The notes: generated from the sequence alone by a model not told the origin. 64,000 bases of DNA from Beta vulgaris subsp. vulgaris (GCF_026745355.1 NC_079207.1:15138150-15202149); one strand, 5' to 3'. Positions 14,201 through 24,570 are shown, counted from the first letter of the stretch. Numbers and translations are program-made.

Positions 14201-16725
14201 TACTCCCACTTCTTTCTGATACAACATGGTTCTGGAGATCCAGTTCTTTCATGTCCGTTTTTACTTCTCTTCTAGGTCACCTTTGGTCTGTCTTTTGCTG
14301 CTTCTAAAAATATTATTATCTCAACTCTCCATTATGTGCAAACCACTAGAGCCGGTTCTCTTATGGTGAAAGTCTTTGTTGCAGAGTCTTCTTTTCTCAT
14401 ATTACCACACTTTCTCAGAAGCCCAATATTCCGTCTCGGCCAGCTCTGTACAGGAAATTTAGCTAAAAAACAGTTTTACAGAACTTTTTTTTTGGTTGTA
14501 GAGGCATGCTGAAATCATTGAGTTTCAAGTGCTCTTTTCTAGACTTGAATCTCTGTGGAACATCTTGATCAATAACTCCATTCTTTGGATGACAGTTCCC
14601 AATTACATGAAAACACTCACATACAGGTGTATTCTGCATCAGTATTTGATTCTCTCTTTAGATAGTTTTACCTCTCCAGACAACATTTGTTACAAAGGCC
14701 TTGTTCTGGAACCCCCTCACCTTTTCATTATCCTGGTTTGAGTTATGACATGTAATTTTATCTTTGCAGGTTCTTAAAGGTCACATTGCACTGGGTAATG
14801 CTCGGTTTCCGAAAGGAACTAATGGTACGGCAACTTTAGTGCTTGTCTGTATTATGAGAATTGATTGAGCAGTTGGGACTGCCTAGATTTATGCTAGTGC
14901 TTTGATGTCCTGCTGATTAGTAGATGATCAATGAGTGTGAGAAGTGTACAAAATGGGATCAATCTTATGATGCTCTTACACAGCCCCCTATATTAATATA
15001 CTAAATATTGTGCACGGGGCTGCTCTAATCTGATGAAGTCTGCATCAGGTCATGCTCTCGACATCCTTGCACGAGTTCCTCTGTGGAAGTATGGACTTGA
15101 TTATCGACATGGTACAGGTCATGGCATAGGGTCCTACCTCAACGTGCATGAAGGTAAGTGATGAAGTTTGATCTTATTTCTATTGGTTTGTGTTCCGGTA
15201 ATTGAAACAGGTGGCGGTCTTCATACAAGTCTGCCAAGAGTGGAGTGGACTTGCTTGATGACCGCCACCTGTTTCAATACGGGAACAATTTGTATATCAC
15301 ACAGTAGGAATTCGGGTGCTTATTTGCTGGTCAGTATGGGTTGTGTGTTTTATTTGGACAATAGTTAGCTGCATTACTATTAGAAGAAGAGAATTGAAAT
15401 AACAACACAAAACTCACCAAGTACACATTCAATGCTAGTATTGAGGTGGCTGTCAATCTTGAGAACATTCCTAGACGAAAAAATGAATTAACGAAATCAA
15501 AGAGGATAACCTTCTTGGATCTTGAATTCTTGATATCTCCCTGTAAAATCATTTCTAGTTGTCAAAAAACATATGTTATTTTACTGTTTTTTCTAGCTAA
15601 TACTCCTATTAAGTCCATATTTGTAACTATCTGTATTTGTGAGTTGAAACTCTAGTTTGTTTGTGTTTGAGCAGGTCCCCATTTGATTAGCTTCAGACCC
15701 CAGGCTCAGAATGTGCCTCTCCAAGCTGCAATGACTGTAACAGATGGTTAGTATGTAATGTAGCAAACACTTCCATGTATCTCTAGGGACATATACATTT
15801 TGTTGTTTACTGATGCTTGCTCACATATAGTATGTGTTGAAGACATGCTCACGTATTGTAAGAAAGTAAAAGAGAATAATTACTGTAAGCAATGGTAATT
15901 TTGCAATGAGCACTGGGACACCTAAAGGATGATTCTGATCATTGAAACCCAGTGACTATCTGTCTATCAGTAGCATTTTCTTATTCGTTCATCTTGCTAC
16001 ATTTTTTTCTCTTTGTTAGGTCGCCTTTTCTTGGATACTTCAATTTTTTGACAATTTGCATTGAATGGGTTTTTTTTTGCAGAGCCTGGTTACTACGAGG
16101 ACGGGAATTTTGGTATAAGATTGGAGAATGTGCTTATAGTAAACGAGGCAAATACAAAATTCAACTTCGGTGATAGAGGGTACCTAGAATTTGAGCATAT
16201 TACATGGGTGAGCTTTTTATCTAATTTTGGATTCTTTTTTCTTGTTTAAAGTGAAATTTAATCTGTTAATGTATTTTTATACCGTTGTTGAATAGTCTCT
16301 GTCAACTTTTAAAGGAAATACCAAGCTAAGCTTGACCTGGTGAAAATGATTGCACTTTCCAACCTTAAGGTTGGGGCACTTTGACGGAAGGGAATCTGTA
16401 CCCTTCCCCCCGACTCCCAAACTGCTAGGAATGTTTGTTAGGAAAAGATGTGCAGTTTTAATTAAAACTAACTACTTTTAAGAATCAAGCAAGATATAGT
16501 TTCATCAATCCATATTCTATGGAACATGAATATTTTTACTTTTTGTTTCAGGCCCCATATCAACATAAGTTGATAGACTTGAAACTTCTGACCCCAGAAG
16601 AGATAAGTTGGGTGAACACTTATCATTCAAGGTGTCGAGAAATTTTGTCACCTTATATGAATGAAACGGAGATGGCATGGTTAAGAAAAGCAACAGAACC
16701 CATTGATATGGTCAAGTCACATTAG
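2250..16725 (+). CDS. APP1: Xaa-Pro aminopeptidase P (aminopeptidase P1), 16 exons
   Basis: Metallopeptidase of family M24B that removes an N-terminal residue preceding proline; the absence of a visible transit peptide suggests the cytosolic APP1 type. Exons read by GT-AG sites with kept phase: 2250-2342, 2489-2552, 3541-3680, 3960-4244, 5213-5335, 7846-8136, 10508-10594, 11518-11582, 11932-11998, 12306-12440, 12554-12634, 14770-14824, 15049-15153, 15675-15746, 16083-16207, 16552-16725. They join to 653 codons plus TAG, close to the plant family size. N-terminal creatinase-like domain: roughly residues 1-330. Catalytic pita-bread fold: roughly 335-620. Metal ligands by family alignment: D446 (FDSGAQ), D457 (TTDITRT), H520 (GTGHGIG), E555 (EPGYYE) and E569 (FGIRLE). 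The start ATG has a good context (A at -3, G at +4). Arabidopsis APP1 is also known as a protein binding an auxin-transport inhibitor; whether that applies here is unknown. Intron 5 (2.5 kb), 6 (2.4 kb) and 11 (2.1 kb) are large and partly filled by repeats. Confidence 0.95.
4359..5012. mobile_element. Long-inverted-repeat (foldback) element in APP1 intron 4
   Basis: About 165 bp at the left (4359-4525) reappear in reverse complement at the right (4850-5012). Each arm carries direct repeats of AAGGACCTAATAA and its complement and a block containing AAATTTACCATTTACTGGC or its near complement. The centre is about 320 bp of AT-rich DNA with no coding frame. No clear target duplication was found, so the superfamily is open; a Mutator-like origin is possible. 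Confidence 0.7.
5336..7845. other. APP1 intron 5, no gene recognised
   Basis: A 2.5-kb intron bounded by GT at 5336 and AG at 7844-7845. It has a 13-base G run at 5756-5768 and several T runs. Open frames on both strands at 5942-6294 overlap each other in complementary frames and show no family motif, so I do not call a gene. No terminal repeats with target duplication were recognised. Confidence 0.6.
8497..8671. mobile_element. Stowaway-like MITE remnant in APP1 intron 6
   Basis: Left end CTCCCTCCAATCCAAAATGA follows a TA. The right end contains a near inverted copy (TTCATTTCATGAAGGAGTGA). The right TA is not preserved. Short and non-coding. The inverted termini of CTCCCTCC type are the hallmark of this group. 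Confidence 0.5.
9004..9351. repeat. 174-bp tandem duplication in APP1 intron 6
   Basis: The unit beginning near 9004 repeats from 9178, with TTCTGAAATG at 9012 and 9186 giving a period of 174. The two copies share long blocks such as GGATCTTGGGACCATAGAAA and differ at scattered positions, so the duplication is not very recent. A 141-codon open frame on the - strand runs through both copies only because the period is a multiple of three; it shows no family motif. Confidence 0.85.
9543..10047. mobile_element. Harbinger/Tourist-like MITE in APP1 intron 6
   Basis: The ends are GAGCATCCACCACCATGA and an inverted copy ending GGTGGATGCTC. The element is flanked by TAA at 9540-9542 and 10048-10050. 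It is 505 bp with no open frame of note. TAA target duplications with GAGCATC termini are typical of non-autonomous PIF/Harbinger elements in plants. Confidence 0.75.
12635..14769. other. APP1 intron 11, no gene recognised
   Basis: A 2.1-kb intron between the exons encoding TVHFG and KGHIALG. Around 13030-13200 the motif TGTCATTTT recurs several times. Several open frames exist but none shows a family motif. I cannot exclude an old retroelement fragment at 13850-14500. Confidence 0.5.
15191..15287. other. Imperfect hairpin in APP1 intron 13
   Basis: Two arms of about 38-42 nt fold back on each other. The segment 15202-15219 is exactly complementary to 15260-15277 (18 bp, containing ACAGGTGGCGGTC and GACCGCCACCTGT), and pairing continues inward to GTC/GAC and outward with one bulge. 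The loop is about 16 nt. The size resembles a small-RNA precursor, but an inverted duplication created by insertion is equally possible. The sense intron strand would be transcribed with APP1. Confidence 0.6.
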
Positions 16726-17215
16726 CTACTGAATTAGTTATATTTCCATATTTGTTATTTAAACTCAATCTTTAATTTTACAAGTTATTGCTATTGGATT
16801 TGTTTCTGAACTCTTTTGAGATCTTTGAAGCAAAATACCTTTAGAAGTAGTTAGTTTGAAGGCTCCAATAACGACCCTATGTGCTTTTGAGGCACCATGG
16901 TCACTCACAAAGAAGACTATCTGTGGAGTTAATCGTTTTTTCTCCCATGTGTTTACTGCCATATTTCTATCTTTTACAGACACTTCCATTTCATGATTCT
17001 CTATTTCTTCTACTCTCCATTTATTCGTTTGATTAACTAAGTTTTTCTTCCCCTTCTTTTTTTTTTTTTGACGAAATTCTTCCCCTTCTATATTGATTGT
17101 CGGTTAAAATATCAATGTTCTATTACTCATACTTCTAACGTACCAATGTTGAATTCTCATGATATATAGTAGTCCCTCTTTAGTCTTTAGCTTGCCTTTG
17201 TAACCTAGTAAGATA
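16726..17215. other. 3' flank of APP1
   Basis: AT-rich DNA directly after the APP1 stop codon, presumably including its 3' UTR and poly(A) region. No canonical polyadenylation signal stands out and no second gene is seen. Confidence 0.5.
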
Positions 17216-17432
17216 CTCCATCTATTTCAAAATATAAGTTCTACGAAAATTTGCTTTGACCACAAATATCTCTCAAATACGTTAAATAAAAATTATACCG
17301 TTGGATTCGTCTTGAAAAATACTACAATAATATTATTTTTAAAATTTTTTTATCAACATAAATTGAGAGTAATTAACTGTCAAAGTTCAACCTCGAATAT
17401 CGTGAGTGCCTTATATTGTGAAACGGAGGGAG
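17216..17432. mobile_element. Stowaway-like MITE
   Basis: Begins CTCCATCTATTTCAAAATAT after TA (17214-17215) and ends with an inverted partner, TTGTGAAACGGAGGGAG, before TA (17433-17434). 217 bp, non-coding. A further GGAGGGAGTA occurs just downstream near 17452, so this spot has received more than one such element. Confidence 0.75.
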
Positions 17433-17561
17433 TACTTCTAATATATCGATATGGAGGGAGTATTTAATAGCTACATTAACTATTTTAGGTGTTATGAAGA
17501 AAATAGAAACCGAGCACTTATTATACCATGTCTTTAAAAGGCGACTTATTACTAACATGTA

Positions 17562-17881
17562 TTCTTGCTGTCCCAATTTATAGTGCTTGTATTTTATTTT
17601 AGGTGTTACAAAATGTTCTTATTTCGATTTTTGAAATTGTATTTTATTCTAAAATGTCATCATTAAATAAACTTTATTCCTATTTTGACCTCATTTACAT
17701 GGAAACTTGTAGTCACATAGCTCATATTTAATATTTATCCTTACTTTTTACCTCGAAAGTTGTTGCCACATTTACTATTTGTATTTTCCAATGCAAGTAC
17801 TACAAATAATTAAAACAAATAATAGTTTCGTTAATTTTTATGTAAAATGAGAAACAAGCACTATAAATTAGACGGAGGAAG
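17562..17881. mobile_element. Degenerate Stowaway-like MITE
   Basis: The left arm TCCCAATTTATAGTGCTTGT pairs with the right arm ACAAGCACTATAAATTAGAC, followed by GGAGGAAGTA. The left outer end has lost the CTCCCTCC motif. Boundaries are approximate. Confidence 0.55.
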
Positions 17882-18824
17882 TAGTATGTATTTAACCCAA
17901 ATCGTATAAGTGTGGAGGAGTCAAGTTTTCATCTCATCTCTTCTATTAATCATCTTCTAGATAATGCTATATAGTAAAAAAAAATAAAAAATGTTTTTCC
18001 TTATTTCATATTGATTGCAACAGCTTGATTAGTATATTTACCGGTGCAAAATTCTAACCATCAATATCTTTATTATCTATTTTCCCTGCTTTTCAATAAT
18101 TACATTGTTGAAATGTGCACAACAGCATAAGGACCAAGGAGATGACAAAGATATTAAAAAAAAAAACCCTCGTGTGCTAGGAGAGAAAGAGAAAAAAATA
18201 TATAGCCAAAAATATGAAGTGTTAGTTGCAAGTATTAAAGAACATCCTAGACTAGAAAATGTTGCAAATATTAAAAAGTGGAAGAAATGTTCGTGAAAAT
18301 TATAAAAACGTTGATGTGTTGAGAAAAAACATAAAGATCAATCTTTAAACATCTTATAGACTATCCATTGTATGTGAATAGTGCAAAAATCAAACGGTTA
18401 AGTTTTACATGGGACAGAAATTCTTGAGAACTTGTAATATTTATATTAATGTGTAGTTTTATTCTGAAAAAACAACTTTTTAAAATTATTTCTAAAAAAA
18501 GTTGGGAGATAACGTTATAATGAAACTTATAAAAGCAACATAACATCTAAAAGGAGATGGACAAGCTAAGATAATTAATAATGCAAACTTATAAAAGCAT
18601 TATAATGTCATCACCAGAACATTTATTTTTCTAAATCACCACTAAACACATAGAAGCAACTTGCAAGTCACATTTTACAAACTCTAGAGCTAGCCAATGG
18701 ATAAACATAATTATTTTTTATCCAACAAAATATCACGACGACATAAATATACCCATCGTCTAATCTATTGAATTTTAGCGAAGTTTAGAGCATACATGCA
18801 AACTACCCCCATCAATTAGTAATA
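17882..18824. other. Intergenic DNA, no gene recognised
   Basis: AT-rich sequence with A runs and short open frames lacking motifs, for example 18105-18296, which is lysine-rich only because of the A-rich DNA. No RNA gene or element with clear ends is seen. Confidence 0.5.
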
Positions 18825-19203
18825 CTCCCTCCATCCCATAATATAAGTCTTATTTCTTTATAAGGCGTCTCAAAATATAAGTCATATTTCTATTTTCAAT
18901 CAATAATTATGCTCAAAATTCCTTCATGAAAATAATTTAATTTCCAAAATGTCCTCATAATTTCAGCTTCCAATGCACTATTATTAATGACAATATGAAA
19001 TATTTTACCTCATTAAACTCTTCTACACATTAAACCATGCAACTTAAATGTTCAGTTTTTATTTCTTGTTAAAAAAAAAAACAATGCAAGTGTTTCCTAA
19101 TAAAAAATGAATCTTTTTATTCAAAAAAAAAACAATATTCCACTTCATATTGATTCCCGTGTAAAAAACAGAATAAATAACTTGTATTATGGAACGGAGG
19201 GAG
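18825..19203. mobile_element. Stowaway MITE overlapping the 3' end of a UGT gene
   Basis: Starts CTCCCTCCATCCCATAATAT and ends with the inverted copy ATTATGGAACGGAGGGAG, with TA on both sides (18823-18824 and 19204-19205). 379 bp, non-coding. Its right terminus reaches into the glycosyltransferase reading frame: positions 19187-19203 are both MITE terminus and the last codons plus stop of that gene on the - strand. Confidence 0.85.
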
Positions 19204-20644
19204 TACTAGCTATCGCTGTATGACCGTTCAACCTCATCTCACAATTATTGGCCACTTGCACAAATGACTTACAAGTTGACCCTTCCGTAGTCAAGGCTCT
19301 TTTTGCATATCCTTGCACCTCCTTAACTCTTTCCCTAATCTTAATACCTTCATCATCAACCATAATCTTGTTTATCAACTTCTTAATCTCCTCTCTACCC
19401 ACAATCACTTTGGTTGGTAACACTTTGGGCCGGACCGCCACCCCAACCTCCTCGTCCATCAATGCCGCGTTCATATTTTGCTCGGCATAAAGTGGCCAAG
19501 CAATTATAGGTACACCATTAACAAGGCTTTCAAGTGTCGAATTCCAACCACAGTGCGATAAAAATCCTCCAACCGACGGGTGAGCTAGTATCTCCATTTG
19601 TGGGGCCCACATAGGGATCACTTTACCCAAGTTGCGGGTTCGGGTCATGAACCCGGGTGGCAAGTATTGAGAGATCATATGATCTTGACCGTCCATTGCA
19701 TGGAAAAGGGCCCCAGCTCCATCATGCTCAATTGGCGGACGTACCACCCATATAAATCTTTGTTGACTAATTTCTAAACCCAAAGCTAACTCTATGGTTT
19801 GTTGACTAGACAAGGTTCCCCCACTTCCAAATGAGACATAAAGGACTGATTCTTTAGGTTGTTTATTTAGCCACTCTGATAATTCTTCCCCTAAACACTC
19901 CGGTCTAACCGGTCGAACTAGTGGTCCGACCGGATAGACCGGTTTATTAAATATTTCCTTTAACACTTTATTATTTTTGAAGGAAAAAAGTGTGGTAGGC
20001 TCTAAGTCTTCCCAAGTATTAACCAACACCCCATCAGCTGTCCCTATATCAAGAGCAATACGAACGTACTCATCATAGTCCTTATTTTCGGGGTCGAAAA
20101 CCGGGTCAAGTATATCATCATACTCTACCCGTTTACAACCCGGGATAATGAGGGGACCTTCATGCTTCACTTGTTTATCTAGGAGAGGTACACACACGGT
20201 TTGAGCTAAAAACCACGCATTTGAAGGAATATAAACATATTTGATCATGTTAAACTCATCTGCAAGCGTAAGAAATTCGGTTCCAAAAAGGTCTACAACA
20301 AGTAGGGTCGGGTTCTGCTCCATGGACCCAAGTTCAGACCGTAGGCTCGAAACATAGCCCCGCATCATGATGACAAGTCGGGTCATGATCTTATCACTTG
20401 GGCCCATATGGGCCGAGGAGTCCACATAGGGGAGCACAACGAGATCATACAAGGGTTTGAGGGTGTTGGGCTGGTTAGGAAGGAGGTTGGGCTTGTTTGG
20501 GCCAGGCTCCATGGTTACCACGAAAATGGTAACGTGGAAATTATGGTGTGCGGTGAGGCGGTTGGCGAGTTCAACCATGGGGATAAGGTGGCCTAAGCCA
20601 GGGCTAGCAAGTAGAGTAGCATGAGGTTTTGTTGGGATCACCAT
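19187..20644 (-). CDS. UDP-glycosyltransferase, UGT72 type (hydroquinone/phenolic glucosyltransferase-like)
   Basis: Family 1 glycosyltransferase, GT-B fold, 485 codons in one exon, the usual UGT size. It is expected to move a sugar, probably glucose from UDP-glucose, to a small phenolic or monolignol-type acceptor in the cytosol. Catalytic His19 sits in SPGLGHLIP and the partner Asp118 in VVDLFG, the spacing of UGT72B enzymes. The 44-residue PSPG box runs from W346 (WAPQMEIL) through HCGWNSTLES to Q389 (PLYAEQ); the final Gln fits UDP-glucose use. It forms a tandem pair with the gene at 32063-33469. Oddity: the last residues PSVP and the stop codon lie in a Stowaway MITE terminus, so the C-terminal tail (after about residue 470) departs from the family. 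The acceptor cannot be told from sequence. Confidence 0.95.
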   Translation of the reverse strand: MVIPTKPHATLLASPGLGHLIPMVELANRLTAHHNFHVTIFVVTMEPGPNKPNLLPNQPNTLKPLYDLVVLPYVDSSAHMGPSDKIMTRLVIMMRGYVSSLRSELGSMEQNPTLLVVDLFGTEFLTLADEFNMIKYVYIPSNAWFLAQTVCVPLLDKQVKHEGPLIIPGCKRVEYDDILDPVFDPENKDYDEYVRIALDIGTADGVLVNTWEDLEPTTLFSFKNNKVLKEIFNKPVYPVGPLVRPVRPECLGEELSEWLNKQPKESVLYVSFGSGGTLSSQQTIELALGLEISQQRFIWVVRPPIEHDGAGALFHAMDGQDHMISQYLPPGFMTRTRNLGKVIPMWAPQMEILAHPSVGGFLSHCGWNSTLESLVNGVPIIAWPLYAEQNMNAALMDEEVGVAVRPKVLPTKVIVGREEIKKLINKIMVDDEGIKIRERVKEVQGYAKRALTTEGSTCKSFVQVANNCEMRLNGHTAIASTPSVP

Positions 20645-20739
20645 TGTTGATGATTTGATATGAAGAAAGAGAGAAAAAATATATGTGAAAGTTAGAAATG
20701 TAGGAGGAGGTGGTGCAAGGAAGTTTGAATCAAGAAGAG

Positions 20740-20749
20740 TATATAAAGA
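20740..20749 (-). promoter_or_regulatory. Probable TATA region of UGT gene 1
   Basis: On the - strand this reads CTTTATATAC, about 95 bp upstream of the ATG at 20644, a normal core promoter distance for a plant gene with a short leader. No transcript evidence is available. Confidence 0.45.
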
Positions 20750-21726
20750 CTGAATCTGTTGAAAAGTAATTAGATGAGACGTACATTTGTGAAAATGGAC
20801 AGATTTGAGATGGTCAATTTGGTTTGTTAGTTGTTACCTGATTTTAGGATTTCTTTATCATTTTAGGACAAGTTAGAAAATTCAACTCAAGATTAGAAAG
20901 AATTCTCTGAAGACTAAATTTGAATTTTTTAATATTACGTGATGTTTAAGGTCTTGTATCATTTCGCCGTGTGAGACTGAGAGCTACCATTACGCATGGC
21001 CGCATGGGGAGAGTAGGGAGTAGGGTCACGTTAGAAAGCATATTTCTGTCTACTTGTGTTCTCGTCAATATTAAACCAGATTTTTTTTAATATATCAACG
21101 TTTTGACTTTTATCGCCATATATGAATTTTAACCAAATTCATTTTTATAACTATCCTATCGATGATTTATGCTTTAGTATATAATATAAATTAAGTTTTT
21201 CGTTGATAGGGATCTTATACAATGACTTATATTTTTTTGTTTGAGGAGATTATACAATGACTTTGTTGAATCTCATGTATGTTGTGTACATGTGAGTTGT
21301 TCTATATTGAAGAAAGATGAGAGAAAGTACCACAATATAAGCTAAAGGAGCTACTCCTACAATTACCAATTGGTTTTAGTATGGAACCTCCTTTGGGCTT
21401 ATAAAGTGGACCAAATCTCTCCTCCTTCCTGTTCGGGTCACCCAGTCCTGTGTTGCTACTATTTTAATATTAATGTAGTTTAATTATCCTTTTCATCTAA
21501 ACTAGTTATGTGAGTTTTTATTTTATATTTTATATTATGAAGCTTTTATCACTAAATAAATTTGAGACTTTGAAATAACCAAATTTCTTTTACAATGGTC
21601 CTATCAGTGGTTTATAATATATAAGACTCTTATTAATAATACAGTTATATAATGATATCAAAGTCAGTTATGATTTCTGCTTTAATATAATGTAATAAAT
21701 AGAATAAGTTTATTTAGTTAGACCCA
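20750..21726. other. Upstream flank of UGT gene 1
   Basis: AT-rich sequence that should hold the promoter of the glycosyltransferase on the - strand. No gene, repeat array or element with clear ends is seen. Confidence 0.5.
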
Positions 21727-21735
21727 TAGATATTG

Positions 21736-23170
21736 AGTTTTGCTAAATTACGCCCTAAAATTTCCTAGTTCGCCCTAAATACAGTATTTTTATACTATAT
21801 TTGTATATTTCAAGATTGCAACAAAATGGGTAGTGTATGGAAATAAAATCATAGCAAATGCAAGATAGTATTTTCCACAAAATAAAATCACGGCAATGCA
21901 AGAAATCACAGCAAATGGTTAATCATCCCATGAAGGCGCCAAAATTACTGTATTTTCAAGAAATTTGAGGAACATTAATCACAGCAATTTGAGGAAAATA
22001 CTATATAATCACAACCCATGAAGGCGCAGTGTATCCTGAATCGAATTGTAGAATCAAATGGCTGTTGATATCCCTCATCAGTATTATCCACTAGCAGCTT
22101 ATCTCCAGTAATTTCAAACAAAACCAACATAATGTTCAAAACCCAGAATTTGTTGCAGAATCAATCCAACATCGCCATCGCCATCTTGATGCCATCACCA
22201 TATAGCGTTTTTTTTTAAAAGAAAAAGAGGGAGGCGTCTGCGATGGACGCCCCATCATCGGGGTAGACGTCCATGGCAGGCGCTCCACCACAGGAAGAGG
22301 CGCCTGCCATGGACGCCTACCCCGGTGGTGGGGCGTCCATGGTGGATGCCTCCCTTTTTTTTGAATTTTTTTTTTTAAAAAAGGGAGGCGTCCATGGCAG
22401 GCGCCTCACCATATGGTGAAGCGCTTGCCATGGACGCCTCTACCGATGGTGGGGCGTCCATGATAGACGTCTCTTTTTTTGTTAAAAAAAAATCAATGTA
22501 AATGAAGAAAAAACAGACAGAAGGAGGTGGTGGTGGTCTGTGGGGTTACGATGGTGGTTGTTTGTCGAAGGTATGGTGGTTGTAGTGGTTTGTCGGAGGT
22601 ACGATGGTGGCGGTGGTCTGTCGGAGGTATGGAGGTACGGTGGTGGTGGTACGTGGGGTACAGTGGTGGTGGTGTGGAACTTTGGAGGAGAGAAGAAAGA
22701 AATGCAAGTATATAAATACGGTATAAAAATACTGTATTTAGGGCGTTAGTAGGAAATTCTAGGGCGTCCTTTAGCAAACCAGTAGATGAGTTTTCACCAT
22801 ATGGTGGAGCGCCTGCCATGGACGCCTCTACCGATGGTGGGGCGTCCATGATAGACGCCTCTTTTTTTGTTAAAAAAAAATCAATGAAAATGAAGAAAAA
22901 ACAGACAGAAGGAGGTGGTGGTGGTCTGTGGGGGTACGATGGTGGTTGTCTGTCGGAGGTACGGTGGTTGTAGTGGTCTGTCGGAGGTACGGTGGTGGCG
23001 GTGGTCTGTCGGAGGTATGGAGGTACGGTGGTGGTGGTATGTGGGGTACAGTGGTGGTGGTGTGGAACTTTGGAGGAGAGAAGAAAGAAATGCAAGTATA
23101 TAAACACGGTATAAAAATACTGTATTTAGGGCGTTAGTAGGAAATTCTAGGGCGTCGTTTAGCAAACCAG
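21736..23170. mobile_element. Mutator-like non-autonomous element with duplicated right arm
   Basis: The left end (TTTTGCTAAATTACGCCCTA, then CGCCCTAAATACAGTATT) returns in reverse complement at 23110-23170 over about 60 bp. Flanking 9-mers TAGATATTG (21727-21735) and TAGATATTT (23171-23179) fit a Mutator-type target duplication. The interior holds short palindromic modules around GGCGTCCATGG (22228-22475) and GGTGGTGGT-rich DNA. Open frames inside are repeat translations, not genes. Confidence 0.65.
22407..23170. repeat. 388-bp tandem duplication
   Basis: CACCATATGGTG occurs at 22407 and again at 22795, and the two units (22407-22794 and 22795-about 23170) match closely throughout, including the right terminal repeat of the surrounding element. 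The element therefore has two right ends in series. Histidine/proline-rich open frames on the - strand repeat with this unit and are artefacts. Confidence 0.9.
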
Positions 23171-23506
23171 TAGATATTTTGATATCCTTTTTGAAGATGC
23201 ACAAAAGTCTTGCTAGGCCATCCAAGTGATAAACACTGTTTTGCTAAGTTACTAAAGTGACTTACTAAGCCATCCAACTGGAAGAAAAACTTGCTACACC
23301 ACCGAAGTTTAAAAAAGAACTTGCCAAGTCGTCAATTTCAGTGGAGTGTGCCACTTGCTCTCTCATTATATATTCTATTTTATTTTTCTCTCTAATTAAC
23401 ATTTTAATAAATATTATGATGATTTAGCTTCTTTCTTTATTTTAAAGATAATTAAACTGTTTTTTTGGTTATGTACATATTTGAAAATCAATACTTTTTT
23501 GAAATC
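23171..23506. other. Intergenic DNA between two inverted-repeat elements
   Basis: AT-rich sequence with a loose direct repeat of TTGCTAAGT/TTGCCAAGT-type blocks at 23240-23330. No gene. Confidence 0.5.
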
Positions 23507-24570
23507 TGGATTTTAATAATCCAACTTTTAAGTCGTAGTCTTCTTAAAACAGTCTCACTTATGAGTTAATTTTTAATAATCCAACCTTTTGATGGTATAT
23601 TCTCAAAATGGTCCCAGGTGACTTGTGACCTAAACTTGAGGTAATTTTTTTCCCCTTTTCCTACTCATTTCTCTCTCCTTCCCCCTTCACCTCCTTATCT
23701 CTAGTTTGACCCTCCATCCCTTCCACTCGGACCGCGCCCCAGCTACCTCTGCCAGACCATCTTCTCGGCCACCATTCCACTACCCCCCTCTCTCTTCATT
23801 CATTTTTCTATCTTCCTCAAGTCTCTCTCCTCTTTCTCTCTATCTTCTCGAATCGCGTTGTCGTCGTTGTCGTCGTTAATAGTAGCGGTGGTTATGTGTG
23901 GTAGTGGTCGTCGACTCGTCGTCGTTAACAATATGGTGTCGGAAAGCTCGGGGAGAGGAGAGGGGGTGAAAACAGAAGAAGGGAGAGGAGAGGGGGGTGA
24001 CAGGATGGAAAGAAGCGAAGGAATAGGAGACGGAGGAGGGGTGAAGGGGGCATGAGGCAAAGGGGAGAGGGGTGGCAGGGTTGGCTACCTGCGAGATATG
24101 GGGGGATTATAGGGAGGCTGTTATAGGGGTTGAAATCGGGTAAGGAGCTGGGATGGAGGTGGAGTTTAGGGTTTGCAGTGGGTTGGGGTGAGAGTGGGAG
24201 TGGGGTTGAGGTTGGGTTGGTGCTACAGCAAGCTGGGGGTAGGGGTGGGGTGGGGCTGCTAGCATATTGGTGTGGGGTGGGATGGAGCTGTTGGGGCTTA
24301 GGGTGGGGTGGGGTAAGGGTCGGGGCTGGCATGGGGTGGTGATAATGGTGGCTAGGTGGTTGTGGTTCTGAAGAAAAAAAGGTAGAGCAGGGAGAAAATG
24401 GTCTAACCATGAATAGTGTGACACGTGTTACACTTGACCTGTTATGTCAATCACAATAGGTCAATGACCATTATGAGAAGATACCAACAAAAGGCTGGAT
24501 TATTCAAAAATAACTTATAAGTGGTACTATTTTAAGAAAACCGCTTAAATGTTGGATTATTAAAATCCAA
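23507..24570. mobile_element. Foldback element with long inverted arms and skewed interior
   Basis: The left arm from TGGATTTTAATAATCCAAC (about 130 bp) matches the reverse complement of the right arm ending near 24570. The interior has a C/T-rich left half (23640-23830) and a G/A-rich right half (23940-24380), so the + strand base skew flips at the centre near 23880-23930. No target duplication is certain. Open frames inside (proline/serine-rich or glycine-rich) reflect low complexity. Confidence 0.65.

Noticed and set aside
13850..14500. Copia RNase H remnant in APP1 intron 11
   Set aside because: A few words look like SEAEYR-type sequence, but no consistent frame or neighbouring motif supports it.
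22493..23225. Histidine/proline-rich open frames on the - strand
   Set aside because: They translate a GGTGGT-type low-complexity repeat in a transposable element and repeat with the 388-bp unit.
23800..24424. Proline/serine-rich open frames
   Set aside because: They come from pyrimidine/purine-rich arms of a foldback element and lack any domain.
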